From: Pseudomonas mandelii | GTDB taxonomy: Bacteria; Pseudomonadota; Gammaproteobacteria; Pseudomonadales; Pseudomonadaceae | Reading direction: 5' to 3' | DNA length: 64,000 bases | Assembly: GCF_900106065.1 (NCBI RefSeq) | Contig: NZ_LT629796.1 | Location: 5,990,501 to 6,054,500, forward strand | Shown here: in pieces, positions 1-8,686 of the stretch | Position numbering within the stretch: position 1 is the stretch's first letter | Layout: the number at the start of each line of letters is the position of its first letter | The notes under the pieces: generated by a model | Told to the model about the DNA's origin: nothing | Database searches by the model: none | The model's input: the letters and a program-made list of their open reading frames with translations, nothing else | Made by a program: the position numbers and the translations under genes

Positions 1-61
1 ATACCCGGCGCGACTCTACCCGACCCAAGCCCTGCTACGTCGCGCCAAGGTGGCGATATGA
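1..61 (+). CDS. 3' end of an upstream gene, possibly nirE (partial)
   Basis: An open frame enters from the left edge and stops with TGA at 59-61, leaving about 19 residues ending in LLRRAKVAI. Its stop overlaps the nirN start in an ATGA arrangement, which implies translational coupling within one operon. In Pseudomonas nir clusters the gene before nirN is usually nirE (uroporphyrinogen-III C-methyltransferase of heme d1 synthesis). The identity here rests on that gene order only; the visible residues are too few to assign a family. Confidence 0.4.
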   Translation, partial: YPARLYPTQALLRRAKVAI

Positions 62-1551
62 GGCGCATCGTACTTGCCCACCTGTTAGGGGTCAGTGCGG
101 CCCAGGCCGGCGCAGCAGTGCCGGCACTTGAACACGCGGCGCAACTCTATCAGCAGCATTGCCAGAGCTGTCACGGTATCAACCGTCTCGGCGGCGCAGG
201 GCCGGCGTTGTTGCCTGAGAGCCTCAGCCGGATCAAACCTGATGAAATCCGCAGCGTGATTCAAAACGGTCGCCCCGCGAGCCAGATGGCCAGCTATGCC
301 AACGTGTTCAGCCCCGCGCAGATCGACGCGCTGGTGGATTACCTTCAGCAACCGCCCGCCACCCCGCCCACCTGGAGCAATGACGACATACTCGGCAGTT
401 ACTCGATGCTCGCGGACCTGAGCAAACTGCCCTCCACGCCCCAGCACGGCGCCGACCCGATGAACCTGTTTGTGGTGGTAGAAGCTGGCGACCATCACAT
501 CGACATCCTCGACGGTGACCGATTTGAGGTGCTCGCGCGGTTCGCTTCGCACTTCGCCGTGCACGGCGGACCGAAGTTCTCGCCCGACGGGCGCTTCGTC
601 TACTTCGCTTCCCGTGACGGCTGGATCAGTCTGTATGACTTGCACAACCTGAAGCTGATCGCCGAGGTCCGCGCCGGCCTTAACACCCGCAACCTGGCGG
701 TGAGCAAGGATGGACGCTGGGTGCTGGTGGGCAACTACTTGCCCGGCAACCTGGTGGTGCTCGATGCTCGCGATCTGTCGCTGGTCAAAACCATCCCGAC
801 CATCGGTCAGAACGGTACCGCGTCACGGGTCAGCGCGGTTTACTCCGCCCCGCCGCGCGACAGTTTCATCGTCGCACTCAAGGACGTGAAGGAAGTCTGG
901 GAGCTGTCCTGGGCGGGCACACCGGATTTCGAACCCCGGCGGATTCCTGCCGGGGATTTTCTCGATGATTTTTCCTTTTCGCCGGACTACAAACAGCTGC
1001 TGGCCACGTCGCGCAAGGCCCAGGGCGGCCAGGTCATCGACCTCGACAGCGGCAAGGTGGTCACCGACATACCGCTGCCGGGCATGCCGCATTTGGGCTC
1101 GGGGACCTATTGGAAACGCAACGGTGAATGGGTGTTCGCCACGCCGAATATCAGCAAGGGGCTGATCTCGGTCATCGACTTCAAGACCTGGAAACTGATC
1201 AAGGAAATTCCGACCCTGGGGCCCGGGTTTTTCATGCGCAGTCATGTCAACTCGCGGTATGCCTGGACTGATGTGTTCTTCGGGCCCGACAACGATGCGA
1301 TCCACCTGATCGACAAACAGACGCTGGAGATTGCCCACACCTTGCGCCCGATGCCCGGTAAAACCGCCGCTCATGTTGAGTTCACTCGCGACGGCCGCTA
1401 CTTGCTGCTGAGCATCTGGGCCACCGATGGCGCGCTGATCGTCTACGACAGCAACACCTTGCAGGAGATCAAACGCATTCCGATGAACAAGCCTTCGGGC
1501 AAGTACAACGTGGGGAACAAGATTGAGTTTGCCGAGGGGACTTCGCATTAG
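58..1551 (+). CDS. nirN: NirN, c-type cytochrome / heme d1-binding protein of the nir operon
   Basis: This 497-residue protein has an N-terminal export signal (about residues 1-20), a cytochrome c domain with a CQSCH heme site (C35, C38, H39) and a likely axial Met77. From about residue 110 it continues into a beta-propeller of the cytochrome cd1 type, with repeated blocks such as FSPDGRFVYFASRDG. NirS shares this architecture, but the short cytochrome domain, the length and the end-of-operon position fit NirN. NirN is known as the periplasmic enzyme that oxidises dihydro-heme d1 to heme d1 and hands it to nitrite reductase. The ATG overlaps the stop of the preceding frame. No nirS lies in the window. 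After the stop the DNA passes straight into a large repeat element. Confidence 0.9.
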   Translation: MRRIVLAHLLGVSAAQAGAAVPALEHAAQLYQQHCQSCHGINRLGGAGPALLPESLSRIKPDEIRSVIQNGRPASQMASYANVFSPAQIDALVDYLQQPPATPPTWSNDDILGSYSMLADLSKLPSTPQHGADPMNLFVVVEAGDHHIDILDGDRFEVLARFASHFAVHGGPKFSPDGRFVYFASRDGWISLYDLHNLKLIAEVRAGLNTRNLAVSKDGRWVLVGNYLPGNLVVLDARDLSLVKTIPTIGQNGTASRVSAVYSAPPRDSFIVALKDVKEVWELSWAGTPDFEPRRIPAGDFLDDFSFSPDYKQLLATSRKAQGGQVIDLDSGKVVTDIPLPGMPHLGSGTYWKRNGEWVFATPNISKGLISVIDFKTWKLIKEIPTLGPGFFMRSHVNSRYAWTDVFFGPDNDAIHLIDKQTLEIAHTLRPMPGKTAAHVEFTRDGRYLLLSIWATDGALIVYDSNTLQEIKRIPMNKPSGKYNVGNKIEFAEGTSH

Positions 1552-1556
1552 GCCTT

Positions 1557-2246
1557 GGGGGTATATCCGTTTCTTTGGTAACGGCGGCTATTGGTTTCGC
1601 TTTTACAGCGAGTCACTTTGGAAAAGCGCCAAAGTAACCAAAGCGCTTCTACCCCTTTCGTTCGGAGGCTCGCCATACCCTCGCTCCGGTCCTGCTCCGT
1701 GGGCCTCTCGAGGGGGCGACCACCGCAAAAACACTGCGAGGCGGCCTACCGGCCGGCCTGTATCTTCAAGCGTACGCATTCCCCTGTGGGAGCGAGCCTG
1801 CTCGCGATGAGGCCCTGTCAGTCGACATCAATGTTGAATGTAAGTCCGCCTTCGCGAGCAGACTCGCTCCCACAGTTGGATTTTTGGCGGGCATGACATA
1901 GAGGTCCACCGCCGATGCCCTTGACAGACATCAGGTCGGCTATCAGGCCGCCTCGCTTTTGCTTTTGATCTGGCTTTTGAACTTGATCTTGATCTGCCCC
2001 GTCGGAAGGCCGAGCGCAGGTTCTGCGCAGTGGGCACCGCGGCAAGGATGCCGCGGTAGCCGCCCCCGGCCATGGATGGCCGATGGCGGCGGGCCCACGG
2101 AGCAGGACCGGAGCGAGGGCATGCCGAGCCTAGGCGAGGCACCGTACGTCAGGGGCGAAAGCGTTTGGTTACTTGGCGCTTTTCCAAGTGACCCGCTGTA
2201 AAAGCGGAATCAATAGTAGCCGTTACCGCAGAAACGGATATGTACC
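1557..2246. repeat. Large inverted-repeat element flanking a REP pair
   Basis: The DNA from about 1557 to 1707 recurs as its reverse complement from about 2091 to 2246. The left arm reads GGGGTATATCCGTTTCTTTG and continues through a TTTTACAGCG core to TCCGGTCCTGCTCCGTGGGC. The right arm, read on the minus strand, has the same blocks with scattered mismatches and small gaps. The arms are about 150 bp each around a centre of about 385 bp that contains a REP pair and a T-rich GCTTTTGATCTGGCTTTTG stretch. No convincing gene lies inside. It separates two convergent transcription units (nirN and the SDR/nos side). Confidence 0.8.
1784..1875. repeat. REP doublet (REPIN-like)
   Basis: CTGTGGGAGCGAGCCTGCTC at the left is matched by GCGAGCAGACTCGCTCCCAC on the right in inverted orientation, with about 40 bp of variable DNA between them. 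This is the usual form of Pseudomonas REP pairs. It sits inside the larger inverted repeat. Confidence 0.85.
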
Positions 2247-2257
2247 CCGAACGGACT

Positions 2258-3001
2258 TCAGCCCAAGGTGTAACCGTTATCAACCTTCCAGTCCTGGCCG
2301 TAAACACCCCGAGCCCCCTGCGACAACTGAAAAACAATCACATTGGCCACCGCCGCCGCATCAAGAAAATGCCCCGGCAACAGACGTTTACCCAGGGTGT
2401 CGGCGACGTCGCCGAGTTCCCCCTCGCTCAACCCCAGGTTGTCCCACATCGCGGTGGCGGTCGGTCCCGGCGAGACCAGATTGATGCGCACATCAAAATT
2501 CGCGAACTCCACCGCAAGCGTGCGCGCCTGAGCCGCGAGTGCGGCCTTGCTGGCAATGCAAGCGGCCAACCCGGGAAAGCTCGAGCCGGTCAGGAAGCTC
2601 CCGACAAATACTACCGAAGCCGGGCTCGCCAATTCCCCGCGTAACGCCGCCAGGGTGTTCAACGCCCCAGCGCCGTTGACCGCCCACTGACGCTGGAAGG
2701 CCTGCATATCCAGGCTGTCGGCCATTTCGGCGACACCCGCGTTAGGCACCAAATAGTCCACGGGGCCCATCGCCGCAGCGCGCTCGGCCAGTTCGCTCAG
2801 GTCTTGCTGACTTGTGACGTCCCCGGCAAACCACTGCAACCGCTCGCCGTAGATCTGCTGCAAGGCCGGCAATTCACCGAGGGTCCGTGACATCGCCAGC
2901 ACCTTGACCCCGCGCGGTAACAGCGCGGCGCACAGCGCAAGGCCGATCCCGGAGCTGGCACCTGTGACCACCGCCAAACGATCTTGAAACTCGGTTTTCA
3001 T
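2258..3001 (-). CDS. Short-chain dehydrogenase/reductase with Cys in place of the catalytic Tyr
   Basis: This is a 247-residue classical SDR. The TGASSGIG nucleotide-binding motif is at residues 13-20, an NAG motif near 87-89 and a candidate catalytic Ser at 135. At the YxxxK active site the protein reads CIASK, so Cys148 stands exactly where Tyr is expected (13 residues after Ser135), with Lys152 kept. The Cys codon is TGC, one base from a Tyr codon. Two ATGs are adjacent (3004 and 3001); the second sits 6 nt from AGGAG and is preferred. The gene lies about 100 bp downstream of nosL on the same strand and may be read from the nos transcript. The substrate is unknown. Loss of the Tyr could mean loss of reductase activity or a binding role. 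Confidence 0.85.
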   Translation of the reverse strand: MKTEFQDRLAVVTGASSGIGLALCAALLPRGVKVLAMSRTLGELPALQQIYGERLQWFAGDVTSQQDLSELAERAAAMGPVDYLVPNAGVAEMADSLDMQAFQRQWAVNGAGALNTLAALRGELASPASVVFVGSFLTGSSFPGLAACIASKAALAAQARTLAVEFANFDVRINLVSPGPTATAMWDNLGLSEGELGDVADTLGKRLLPGHFLDAAAVANVIVFQLSQGARGVYGQDWKVDNGYTLG

Positions 3002-3109
3002 CATTTTCTCCTGGGCATCACGGATGCCAGCACTGGGGACGTAGCGAGCCCTATCTTTGAGCAGGAGACGAAAAAACGACTTGACGGCGATCAGGCTTTT
3101 AAAACGACG

Positions 3110-3613
3110 TTAGTGTTGTTGCAGCAGCGCCGGAGTGATCTCGCTGAAGCGCAGCAAGCGACCGCCCTGTTCAGCGGCAAGCTTTTCAGCGGCCTCGCGA
3201 CTTGAGAACGACGCCAGCACCACGCCCATGGCGCCTTTGAGTTGGGTACCGACCACGTAGAAGGCGTCTTTTGCATCGATCAGATGGGCGTCATTCGGCG
3301 CGTTCCACGGGCTGCGGCCCATGTCATGGACATACAGTTTTGCATCGCCATGATGGTTTTCCGGCTGCAACCACCAGCCGATCATTTCCGCCGTGGAACA
3401 GAACTTCTTGATCCCCGCCCGCTCGACCACTTCGCCCTTGGGCCCGGGGAATCCGTCGATAATCATCCCGCAGACATGGCATTCATCACTGGGATGAAAG
3501 GCCGCGGCGGTGTCGCTGTAAGTGGCTTGCACTGGGTTGTCACAGGCCGTCAGCAGGAGGCACATCATCAGGCCCGCCACCGCGCGCATCGTCGTCAGAT
3601 AAAACGCATTCAT
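3110..3613 (-). CDS. nosL: NosL, copper-delivery lipoprotein for N2O reductase
   Basis: This is a 167-residue lipoprotein: a hydrophobic leader ends in LTAC with the lipidated Cys at 24. The mature part carries the CHVCGMI metal-binding motif typical of NosL. NosL is a membrane-anchored periplasmic Cu(I) chaperone that feeds copper to NosD/F/Y and NosZ. A TTG at 3619 would extend the frame by two codons, but GGAG lies about 9 nt before the ATG at 3613, which is chosen. It is the last nos gene, 33 bp after nosY. Confidence 0.95.
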   Translation of the reverse strand: MNAFYLTTMRAVAGLMMCLLLTACDNPVQATYSDTAAAFHPSDECHVCGMIIDGFPGPKGEVVERAGIKKFCSTAEMIGWWLQPENHHGDAKLYVHDMGRSPWNAPNDAHLIDAKDAFYVVGTQLKGAMGVVLASFSSREAAEKLAAEQGGRLLRFSEITPALLQQH

Positions 3614-3646
3614 CGTCAACTACTCCAAAACCATCAAAGTGAAAAT

Positions 3647-4477
3647 TCATGTCGCTCGGCGACGAAACAACAACCAGGCCGAACCCAATGGCACCGCCAC
3701 CCACAGCGACAGGCATAGCCAGAGCATCGAGCCCGGCATCGGCAAATCGCTGCCAAGCGTCAGCACACCCGTGTTGCCGGCACCGGGTTCAAAACCGGAA
3801 AGGTTGATCAGGCGATAGATGTCAGCGGGATTGAGCAGCAGCAACCAGGGCAGCACTTTCGGGTTGAACTGCCCTTCGCTGAGCACCAACAGCGCCAGCA
3901 GGGCCAGGTCGAACACCAGCACGAAGAAGAACCACACGCCCAGTGCCAGCCCGGCCGCCGTGGATTTTTCGGCCGACGCACTGCTCAGCACATAGGCCAA
4001 CCCCAGAAACCCCCAGCCCAATAACGTCGACGACGCCATGAACCGACCGAAGGCCCAGAGCAGCAGGCTCAGTTCGACGTTGTCCACCAGCACCGCGATG
4101 GCCAGCATGGCGCAGCCGAAACCGATCAGCGTCGCCAGCGCCAGGATCAACCCGTGGCCGACAAACTTGCCGAGCAGAATCTGCCCGCGACCCAAGGGGT
4201 ACGTCAGCAACAGCAGCAACGTGCCGCTCTCGTCCTCGCCGACGATGGCGTCATAGGCCAACAGCAACGCAATCAACGGCATCAAAAACGTCGCCAGACT
4301 GGCGAGGCTGGCGATGGTGGCCGGCACCGAGGTGAAACCCAACTGCCCGGAGGCCGCGGCGCCCAGCCAGGCGATGCCGATGGCCAGCACCGCGAACAAC
4401 ACACTGATTGCCAACAACCAGCGATTGCGCAAACCGTCACTGAATTCCTTGCGGGCCATGTTCCAGACAGCGTTCAT
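3647..4477 (-). CDS. nosY: NosY, membrane subunit of the NosFY ABC complex
   Basis: The 276-residue integral membrane protein has about six hydrophobic segments. Its N-terminus [20 protein letters not shown] is the amphipathic lead-in usual for ABC-2 type permeases, and an EDESGT loop lies near residue 85. NosY forms the inner-membrane channel of the NosDFY complex needed to assemble the CuZ cluster of NosZ. Its start codon overlaps the nosF stop (ATGA), so the two are translationally coupled and should be made in matched amounts. Confidence 0.95.
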   Translation of the reverse strand: MNAVWNMARKEFSDGLRNRWLLAISVLFAVLAIGIAWLGAAASGQLGFTSVPATIASLASLATFLMPLIALLLAYDAIVGEDESGTLLLLLTYPLGRGQILLGKFVGHGLILALATLIGFGCAMLAIAVLVDNVELSLLLWAFGRFMASSTLLGWGFLGLAYVLSSASAEKSTAAGLALGVWFFFVLVFDLALLALLVLSEGQFNPKVLPWLLLLNPADIYRLINLSGFEPGAGNTGVLTLGSDLPMPGSMLWLCLSLWVAVPLGSAWLLFRRRAT

Positions 4478-5397
4478 ACGGCCTCCCCGATTGGCGCCGC
4501 ACCGGCCCGGCTCATGTAGTAGCGGTAAATATCTTCCAGCGACGGTTGATGGATTTCCACGTCGGCCGGCTCGTCTTCATTGAGCAGCTGGCGCAACAGC
4601 CCGAGCTTGCTGCCATTGAGTGCGGCCACTTCAAGACCTTCGACGCCCCAGCGCTCGGTGAGGTGCCCGGCGTTGTTCCAGCGTTGCTGCAAGGGCCCGG
4701 CGTGCTTGAGGCCGTTGGCGCGAATCAGCGTCGGCAACCCGGCTTCCTCGCGCAAACTGCGTAGACTCCCCAGTGCCAGCAGACGTCCCTGGGTCAGAAT
4801 CGCGGCGCGGTTGATGTGCGCCTCGACACCGGGCAAGACGTGGGAACACAGAATGATGCTGGTGCCTTGGCTACGCAGGCGATCGAGCAACCGATACAAG
4901 TCCTGAGTGGCGATGGGGTCGAGGCCGACTGTTGGTTCGTCGAGCAGCAACAAACGCGGCTCGCCGAGTAGCGCCTGCGCCAGCCCCAACCGTTGACGCA
5001 TGCCCTTGGAGTAGGTCTTGACCCGCCGATGCGCCGCACCGGCCAGGCCGACTTCCTCCAGCAGTGCGTCCACTTGGGCGGACGCGGCGCCTTTGAGTCG
5101 CGCGAAATGGCGCAAGGTTTCAACACCGCTCAGCTGCGGGTAAAACGTCACGTTCTCCGGCAGATAACCGAGCAGGCGTCGTACGTGGGGATCGCAGGGC
5201 AAGCGACCGAACACCCGGACCTGCCCTTCGCTGGGCTGGAGCAGGCCCAGCACCAGTTTCATGCTGGTGGTCTTGCCCGCGCCGTTATGACCGAACAAAC
5301 CCAGCACTTCACCTTCCGCCAGGCTGAGGTTGAGCTGATGCAACACGGTGGCATGCCCATAGCGCTGGCTGACGCCTTCGATGTCGATGACGTTCAT
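4474..5397 (-). CDS. nosF: NosF, ABC transporter ATPase
   Basis: The 307-residue ATPase has Walker [10 protein letters not shown] (residues 36-44), an ABC signature variant [13 protein letters not shown] beginning near 129 and Walker [14 protein letters not shown] starting near 148. The signature has SKGM instead of SGGQ, as is common in the NosF/CcmA-like subgroup. It energises the NosDFY complex on the cytoplasmic face. Both ends overlap neighbours by ATGA: with nosD upstream and nosY downstream. Confidence 0.95.
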   Translation of the reverse strand: MNVIDIEGVSQRYGHATVLHQLNLSLAEGEVLGLFGHNGAGKTTSMKLVLGLLQPSEGQVRVFGRLPCDPHVRRLLGYLPENVTFYPQLSGVETLRHFARLKGAASAQVDALLEEVGLAGAAHRRVKTYSKGMRQRLGLAQALLGEPRLLLLDEPTVGLDPIATQDLYRLLDRLRSQGTSIILCSHVLPGVEAHINRAAILTQGRLLALGSLRSLREEAGLPTLIRANGLKHAGPLQQRWNNAGHLTERWGVEGLEVAALNGSKLGLLRQLLNEDEPADVEIHQPSLEDIYRYYMSRAGAAPIGEAV

Positions 5398-6683
5398 GAG
5401 TTGGGCTCCTGGGTCAGGGGTTGAGTGGATGATTTCATCAGCGGATGGCTGTCCAGCACCCCCGGCGATTTCATCACCGGAAAGGCCCGTTGCACCCAGC
5501 GCAGCAACTCGATGCCGGGGCTGTTCATCAACAGCCGCACCTGCGGGTACAGCCAGAGCAGGCGGTCGACGTTGTCATTGGGTTCGTAGGCGATATCGCC
5601 GAGGCCGTCGTTGTTGCGGTCCCAGCCCAGGTAATCGCTCCAGTAGTTACCACGGCCATCCACCGACCATTCCTGCAAGCGGGTGGCGACGTACTTGACC
5701 TGCCGCTGGTTGCCGACAAACGCGTTGTCGGCGATGCGGTTGTCTTCCGAGCCGGCGGTGAGATGGATGCCCACGGCGCTGTGCTCGAAGTGGTTGTGTT
5801 CGATGCTGTTGAACAGCGAGTTGTAGATGAACAGCGCCTTGCCCTCGGCGCCGCTGATCATGCTGTCGCCGGTCGAGCCGTCGCGCACGTCAGTGACGAA
5901 GTTGTCACGCAAGGTTGAATAGGTGATGTAGTTCATCAGGATCCCGTAGTTCTGGTCCTGTTCGGAGCGATTGCCGATCACCGTGAGCTTGCGGCTTTGC
6001 ATCAAGGCGTAGCCGGTGCGGGTGCGGCGGGTGGTGTTGCCGATCAGTTGGTTATCGTTGGCGAACATGTAATGCACCCCGTAGCGCAGGTCTTCCAGGG
6101 TATTGCCCTGCAGCAGGTTGCCGTTGGAGGTGTCGATGTAGATGCCATCGCGGGTGTCGCGCACCTGGTTGCCAATGACCTTGGCGCCATGCACGGCATA
6201 CAGGTGAATGCCGTTGCCGCGATCTTGCGAACGCATCGCCGGATCACCCTGAATGCGGTTGTCGATCAGGCTCACATCCTGAGTGCCGTCGACCCAGATA
6301 CCGAAGCCCTTACCCTGCAGGCGATTGCCTTTAATCACCGCACCATGGGCCTTGGGCTGGATAAACACCGCCGCATTCATGGCGGTGAGGTCGTGTCCCC
6401 AGTTTAGAAAGGTGCAGCCTTCGATGGCGACATCCGGCGCGCTGATGATCACACCGTTGCCCTGCCCCTCCCCCTGAAATACCGCGCCGGGCTCGCAGAG
6501 AATCTGCATCGGTTGATCGACACTGAACGAGCCCCGGTATTCCCCCGCCGGCAGGTGCCAGCGTTGATTGGCGTCCACCCGCAGCGGCAACGAGGTGATG
6601 GGTTGCACCGCCAGCGCGCTGCCGGACATCAGCAGGAGCGCAAATGCAATGACCGTCACCGGGTTTCCCTTGCTATCAGTCAT
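5394..6683 (-). CDS. nosD: NosD, periplasmic beta-helix copper-site maturation protein
   Basis: This 429-residue protein has an N-terminal signal peptide (to about residue 25, ending SALA) followed by repeated short motifs such as [14 protein letters not shown] and LIDNRI that build a right-handed parallel beta-helix (NosD/CASH type). NosD is the periplasmic partner of NosFY and is required for CuZ assembly in NosZ. A longer frame would start at 6707, but AGGAG lies 7 nt before the ATG at 6683, so that start is used. It follows nosZ by 27 bp and overlaps nosF by ATGA. Confidence 0.95.
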   Translation of the reverse strand: MTDSKGNPVTVIAFALLLMSGSALAVQPITSLPLRVDANQRWHLPAGEYRGSFSVDQPMQILCEPGAVFQGEGQGNGVIISAPDVAIEGCTFLNWGHDLTAMNAAVFIQPKAHGAVIKGNRLQGKGFGIWVDGTQDVSLIDNRIQGDPAMRSQDRGNGIHLYAVHGAKVIGNQVRDTRDGIYIDTSNGNLLQGNTLEDLRYGVHYMFANDNQLIGNTTRRTRTGYALMQSRKLTVIGNRSEQDQNYGILMNYITYSTLRDNFVTDVRDGSTGDSMISGAEGKALFIYNSLFNSIEHNHFEHSAVGIHLTAGSEDNRIADNAFVGNQRQVKYVATRLQEWSVDGRGNYWSDYLGWDRNNDGLGDIAYEPNDNVDRLLWLYPQVRLLMNSPGIELLRWVQRAFPVMKSPGVLDSHPLMKSSTQPLTQEPNS

Positions 6684-6710
6684 TGCTTCGCTCCTGTCGA
6701 TGGGCAACGG

Positions 6711-8630
6711 TCAGGCCTTCTCTACCTTCATGCGGCCGACCATTTCCATGTGCAGCGCATGGCAGAACCAGCTGCAGTAGTACCAGTGCAGGCCGGCCTT
6801 GTCGGCGATGAAGGTGATCGACGAGGTCTGCTGCGGGCTGATTTCCATGCTCACGCCATGGTTGGTCATCACGAAGCCGTGGGTCACGTCTTCAATCTGG
6901 TCGATGTTGGTGATGGTCACCGTGACCTCGTTGCCTTGCTTGACGGTGAACTCCGGCAAACCGTAGGCCGGGGCCATCGAGGTCATGTAGACGCGGACTT
7001 TGTTGCCGTCGCGGATGACCTTGTTGTCAGTCTCCAGCTTGATCCCGTCTTTGGCGGCGATCGCCACCGTCTCGGCAAAAAACGGGTCATTGCGGTCCCA
7101 GATCTTCTTGGTCTTGATCTGGTCGCGGCGGGCCATGACGCAGTCGTGGGGTTCGGCGAAGGCCGGGCCGTCATGCACCAGTTTCATTTCCTCGCCGGAG
7201 ATATCGATCAGTTGATCGTTTTCCGGGTGCAGCGGGCCGGTCGGCAGGAAGCGATCCTTGGAAAACTTGCTGAGCACCATCAGCCATTGGCCGTCGGCCT
7301 CACTGGTTTCGGTCAGCGACGCATGGTTGTGGCCTGGCTGGTATTGCACGTCGAGTTTCTGCTTGATGTAGTTGACCTTCTCGCCGGTGTACGCGCGAAT
7401 GGCCTCCTCGACGTTCCACTTCACCACCTGGCTGTCGATAAACAGCGTGGTATACGCATTGCCGCGGCCGTCGAAAGTGGTGTGCAGCGGGCCCAGACCG
7501 AGCTCGGGTTCACCGACCACCACGTCGCGCGGGTCCTTGAATTTGTCGTCGAACAGATCGTCAAGCTTGGCGATGGCAATGATGGTGCAGGTCGGCGAAA
7601 GCTTGCCGTTGGCAATGAAGTATTTGCCATCAGGCGAGGTATTGAGGCCGTGGGGGTTCTTCGGCGTCGGGATGTAACGGGTGAATGCGCTGTCCTTGCC
7701 ATCGGTTTTACGACCGTCGACCACCGGCACTTTCGAGCCATCCAGGGTGATGAACTTGCCAGCCTTGATCGCCGCTTCGATGCGCGGGATGTTGAACACC
7801 ACCACCCAGTCGCGCTCGTTGCGCATCATGCCGCCCAGGTCGTAGGCCTTCTCCGAGTTGTAGCAGGTGGACGCCGCGTATTTGCCGGTGTAGTCGGCGT
7901 CGGTGTTGTCCAGGTTGCCATCGACAATGACCTGGAAGGCCATCTCCATTTTCTCGGCATCGATGGCGTTAAACATCGTGTAGCTGTTCTTGTCCTGCAG
8001 GTCGAAGGTGCTGCCGTCATTGGGGTGTGGAATCACGAATTCGGCATTGGCGAACACGTATTTAGTGTGCGGCACTTTTTGCAGGCGCAGCCCGTGAACG
8101 GCCTGCACATTGGGCACGGTGAGCATCTTGTCGCACTTCATGATGTCCAGACGGATTCGCGCAACACGGCTGTTGGCCTTGTCATTGATGAACAGGTATT
8201 TACCGTCGTACTTGCCGTCAGTCATGGACAAATGCGGGTGGTGGCAGTCGCCATTCTGGAAATGCGCGCTGTCGCCCATGATCCGTTTGCTTTCGTTGGT
8301 CAGGCCCCAGCCAGTGGCGGAGTCGACGTTGAACACCGGTACACGCAACAGCTCGCGCATCGACGGAATGCCCATGATCCGCACTTCCCCCTGATGACCG
8401 CCACTCCAGAAACCGTAGTACTGGTCCAGTTCGCCCGGCCCGACGTGGGTTTTGAGTTGCGCGTCCTTGGCCGCTGCCGCCCAGGTCTCACGGGTAAACA
8501 CCGCGCCACCGATGGCCGTGGCACCGGCCAGTACCGCGCCGGTCACCGCGCTGGTGCCCAGGAAACCGCGACGACTGAGGCCGGTCGATTCCGGCACTTC
8601 AGTGGTTTTCTTGGATTCTGTGTCGTTCAT
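6711..8630 (-). CDS. nosZ: NosZ, nitrous oxide reductase
   Basis: This 639-residue periplasmic multicopper enzyme reduces N2O to N2. A twin-arginine signal (SRRGFLG, R20-R21) shows Tat export of the folded protein, marking the clade I (Tat-type) enzyme. The central seven-blade propeller carries the CuZ His ligands, including the DCHHPH motif. The C-terminal cupredoxin domain holds the CuA site [12 protein letters not shown] (C619, C623, H627, M630) with an upstream TNHGVS His. The open frame extends well upstream through the end of nosR, but ATG 8630 gives the usual length and places the Tat motif correctly, with AAGGA about 11-12 nt before it. The 56 bp gap from nosR contains GC-rich inverted sequence and may hold a separate promoter. 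Confidence 0.98.
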   Translation of the reverse strand: MNDTESKKTTEVPESTGLSRRGFLGTSAVTGAVLAGATAIGGAVFTRETWAAAAKDAQLKTHVGPGELDQYYGFWSGGHQGEVRIMGIPSMRELLRVPVFNVDSATGWGLTNESKRIMGDSAHFQNGDCHHPHLSMTDGKYDGKYLFINDKANSRVARIRLDIMKCDKMLTVPNVQAVHGLRLQKVPHTKYVFANAEFVIPHPNDGSTFDLQDKNSYTMFNAIDAEKMEMAFQVIVDGNLDNTDADYTGKYAASTCYNSEKAYDLGGMMRNERDWVVVFNIPRIEAAIKAGKFITLDGSKVPVVDGRKTDGKDSAFTRYIPTPKNPHGLNTSPDGKYFIANGKLSPTCTIIAIAKLDDLFDDKFKDPRDVVVGEPELGLGPLHTTFDGRGNAYTTLFIDSQVVKWNVEEAIRAYTGEKVNYIKQKLDVQYQPGHNHASLTETSEADGQWLMVLSKFSKDRFLPTGPLHPENDQLIDISGEEMKLVHDGPAFAEPHDCVMARRDQIKTKKIWDRNDPFFAETVAIAAKDGIKLETDNKVIRDGNKVRVYMTSMAPAYGLPEFTVKQGNEVTVTITNIDQIEDVTHGFVMTNHGVSMEISPQQTSSITFIADKAGLHWYYCSWFCHALHMEMVGRMKVEKA

Positions 8631-8686
8631 CAGGTGTGTTCCTTGAAGGGATAAAAACGGTCGCAGCGCACAGGCGCTCGCGGGGT

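Noticed and set aside
2258..2644. Plus-strand frames across the SDR gene
   Set aside because: They overlap the well-supported SDR on the other strand and have no recognisable motif.
6513..8654. A 713-codon open frame on the plus strand opposite nosZ
   Set aside because: It mirrors nosZ in a GC-rich gene where antisense stops are rare; it shows no recognisable domain and no ribosome site, while NosZ motifs are clear on the other strand.
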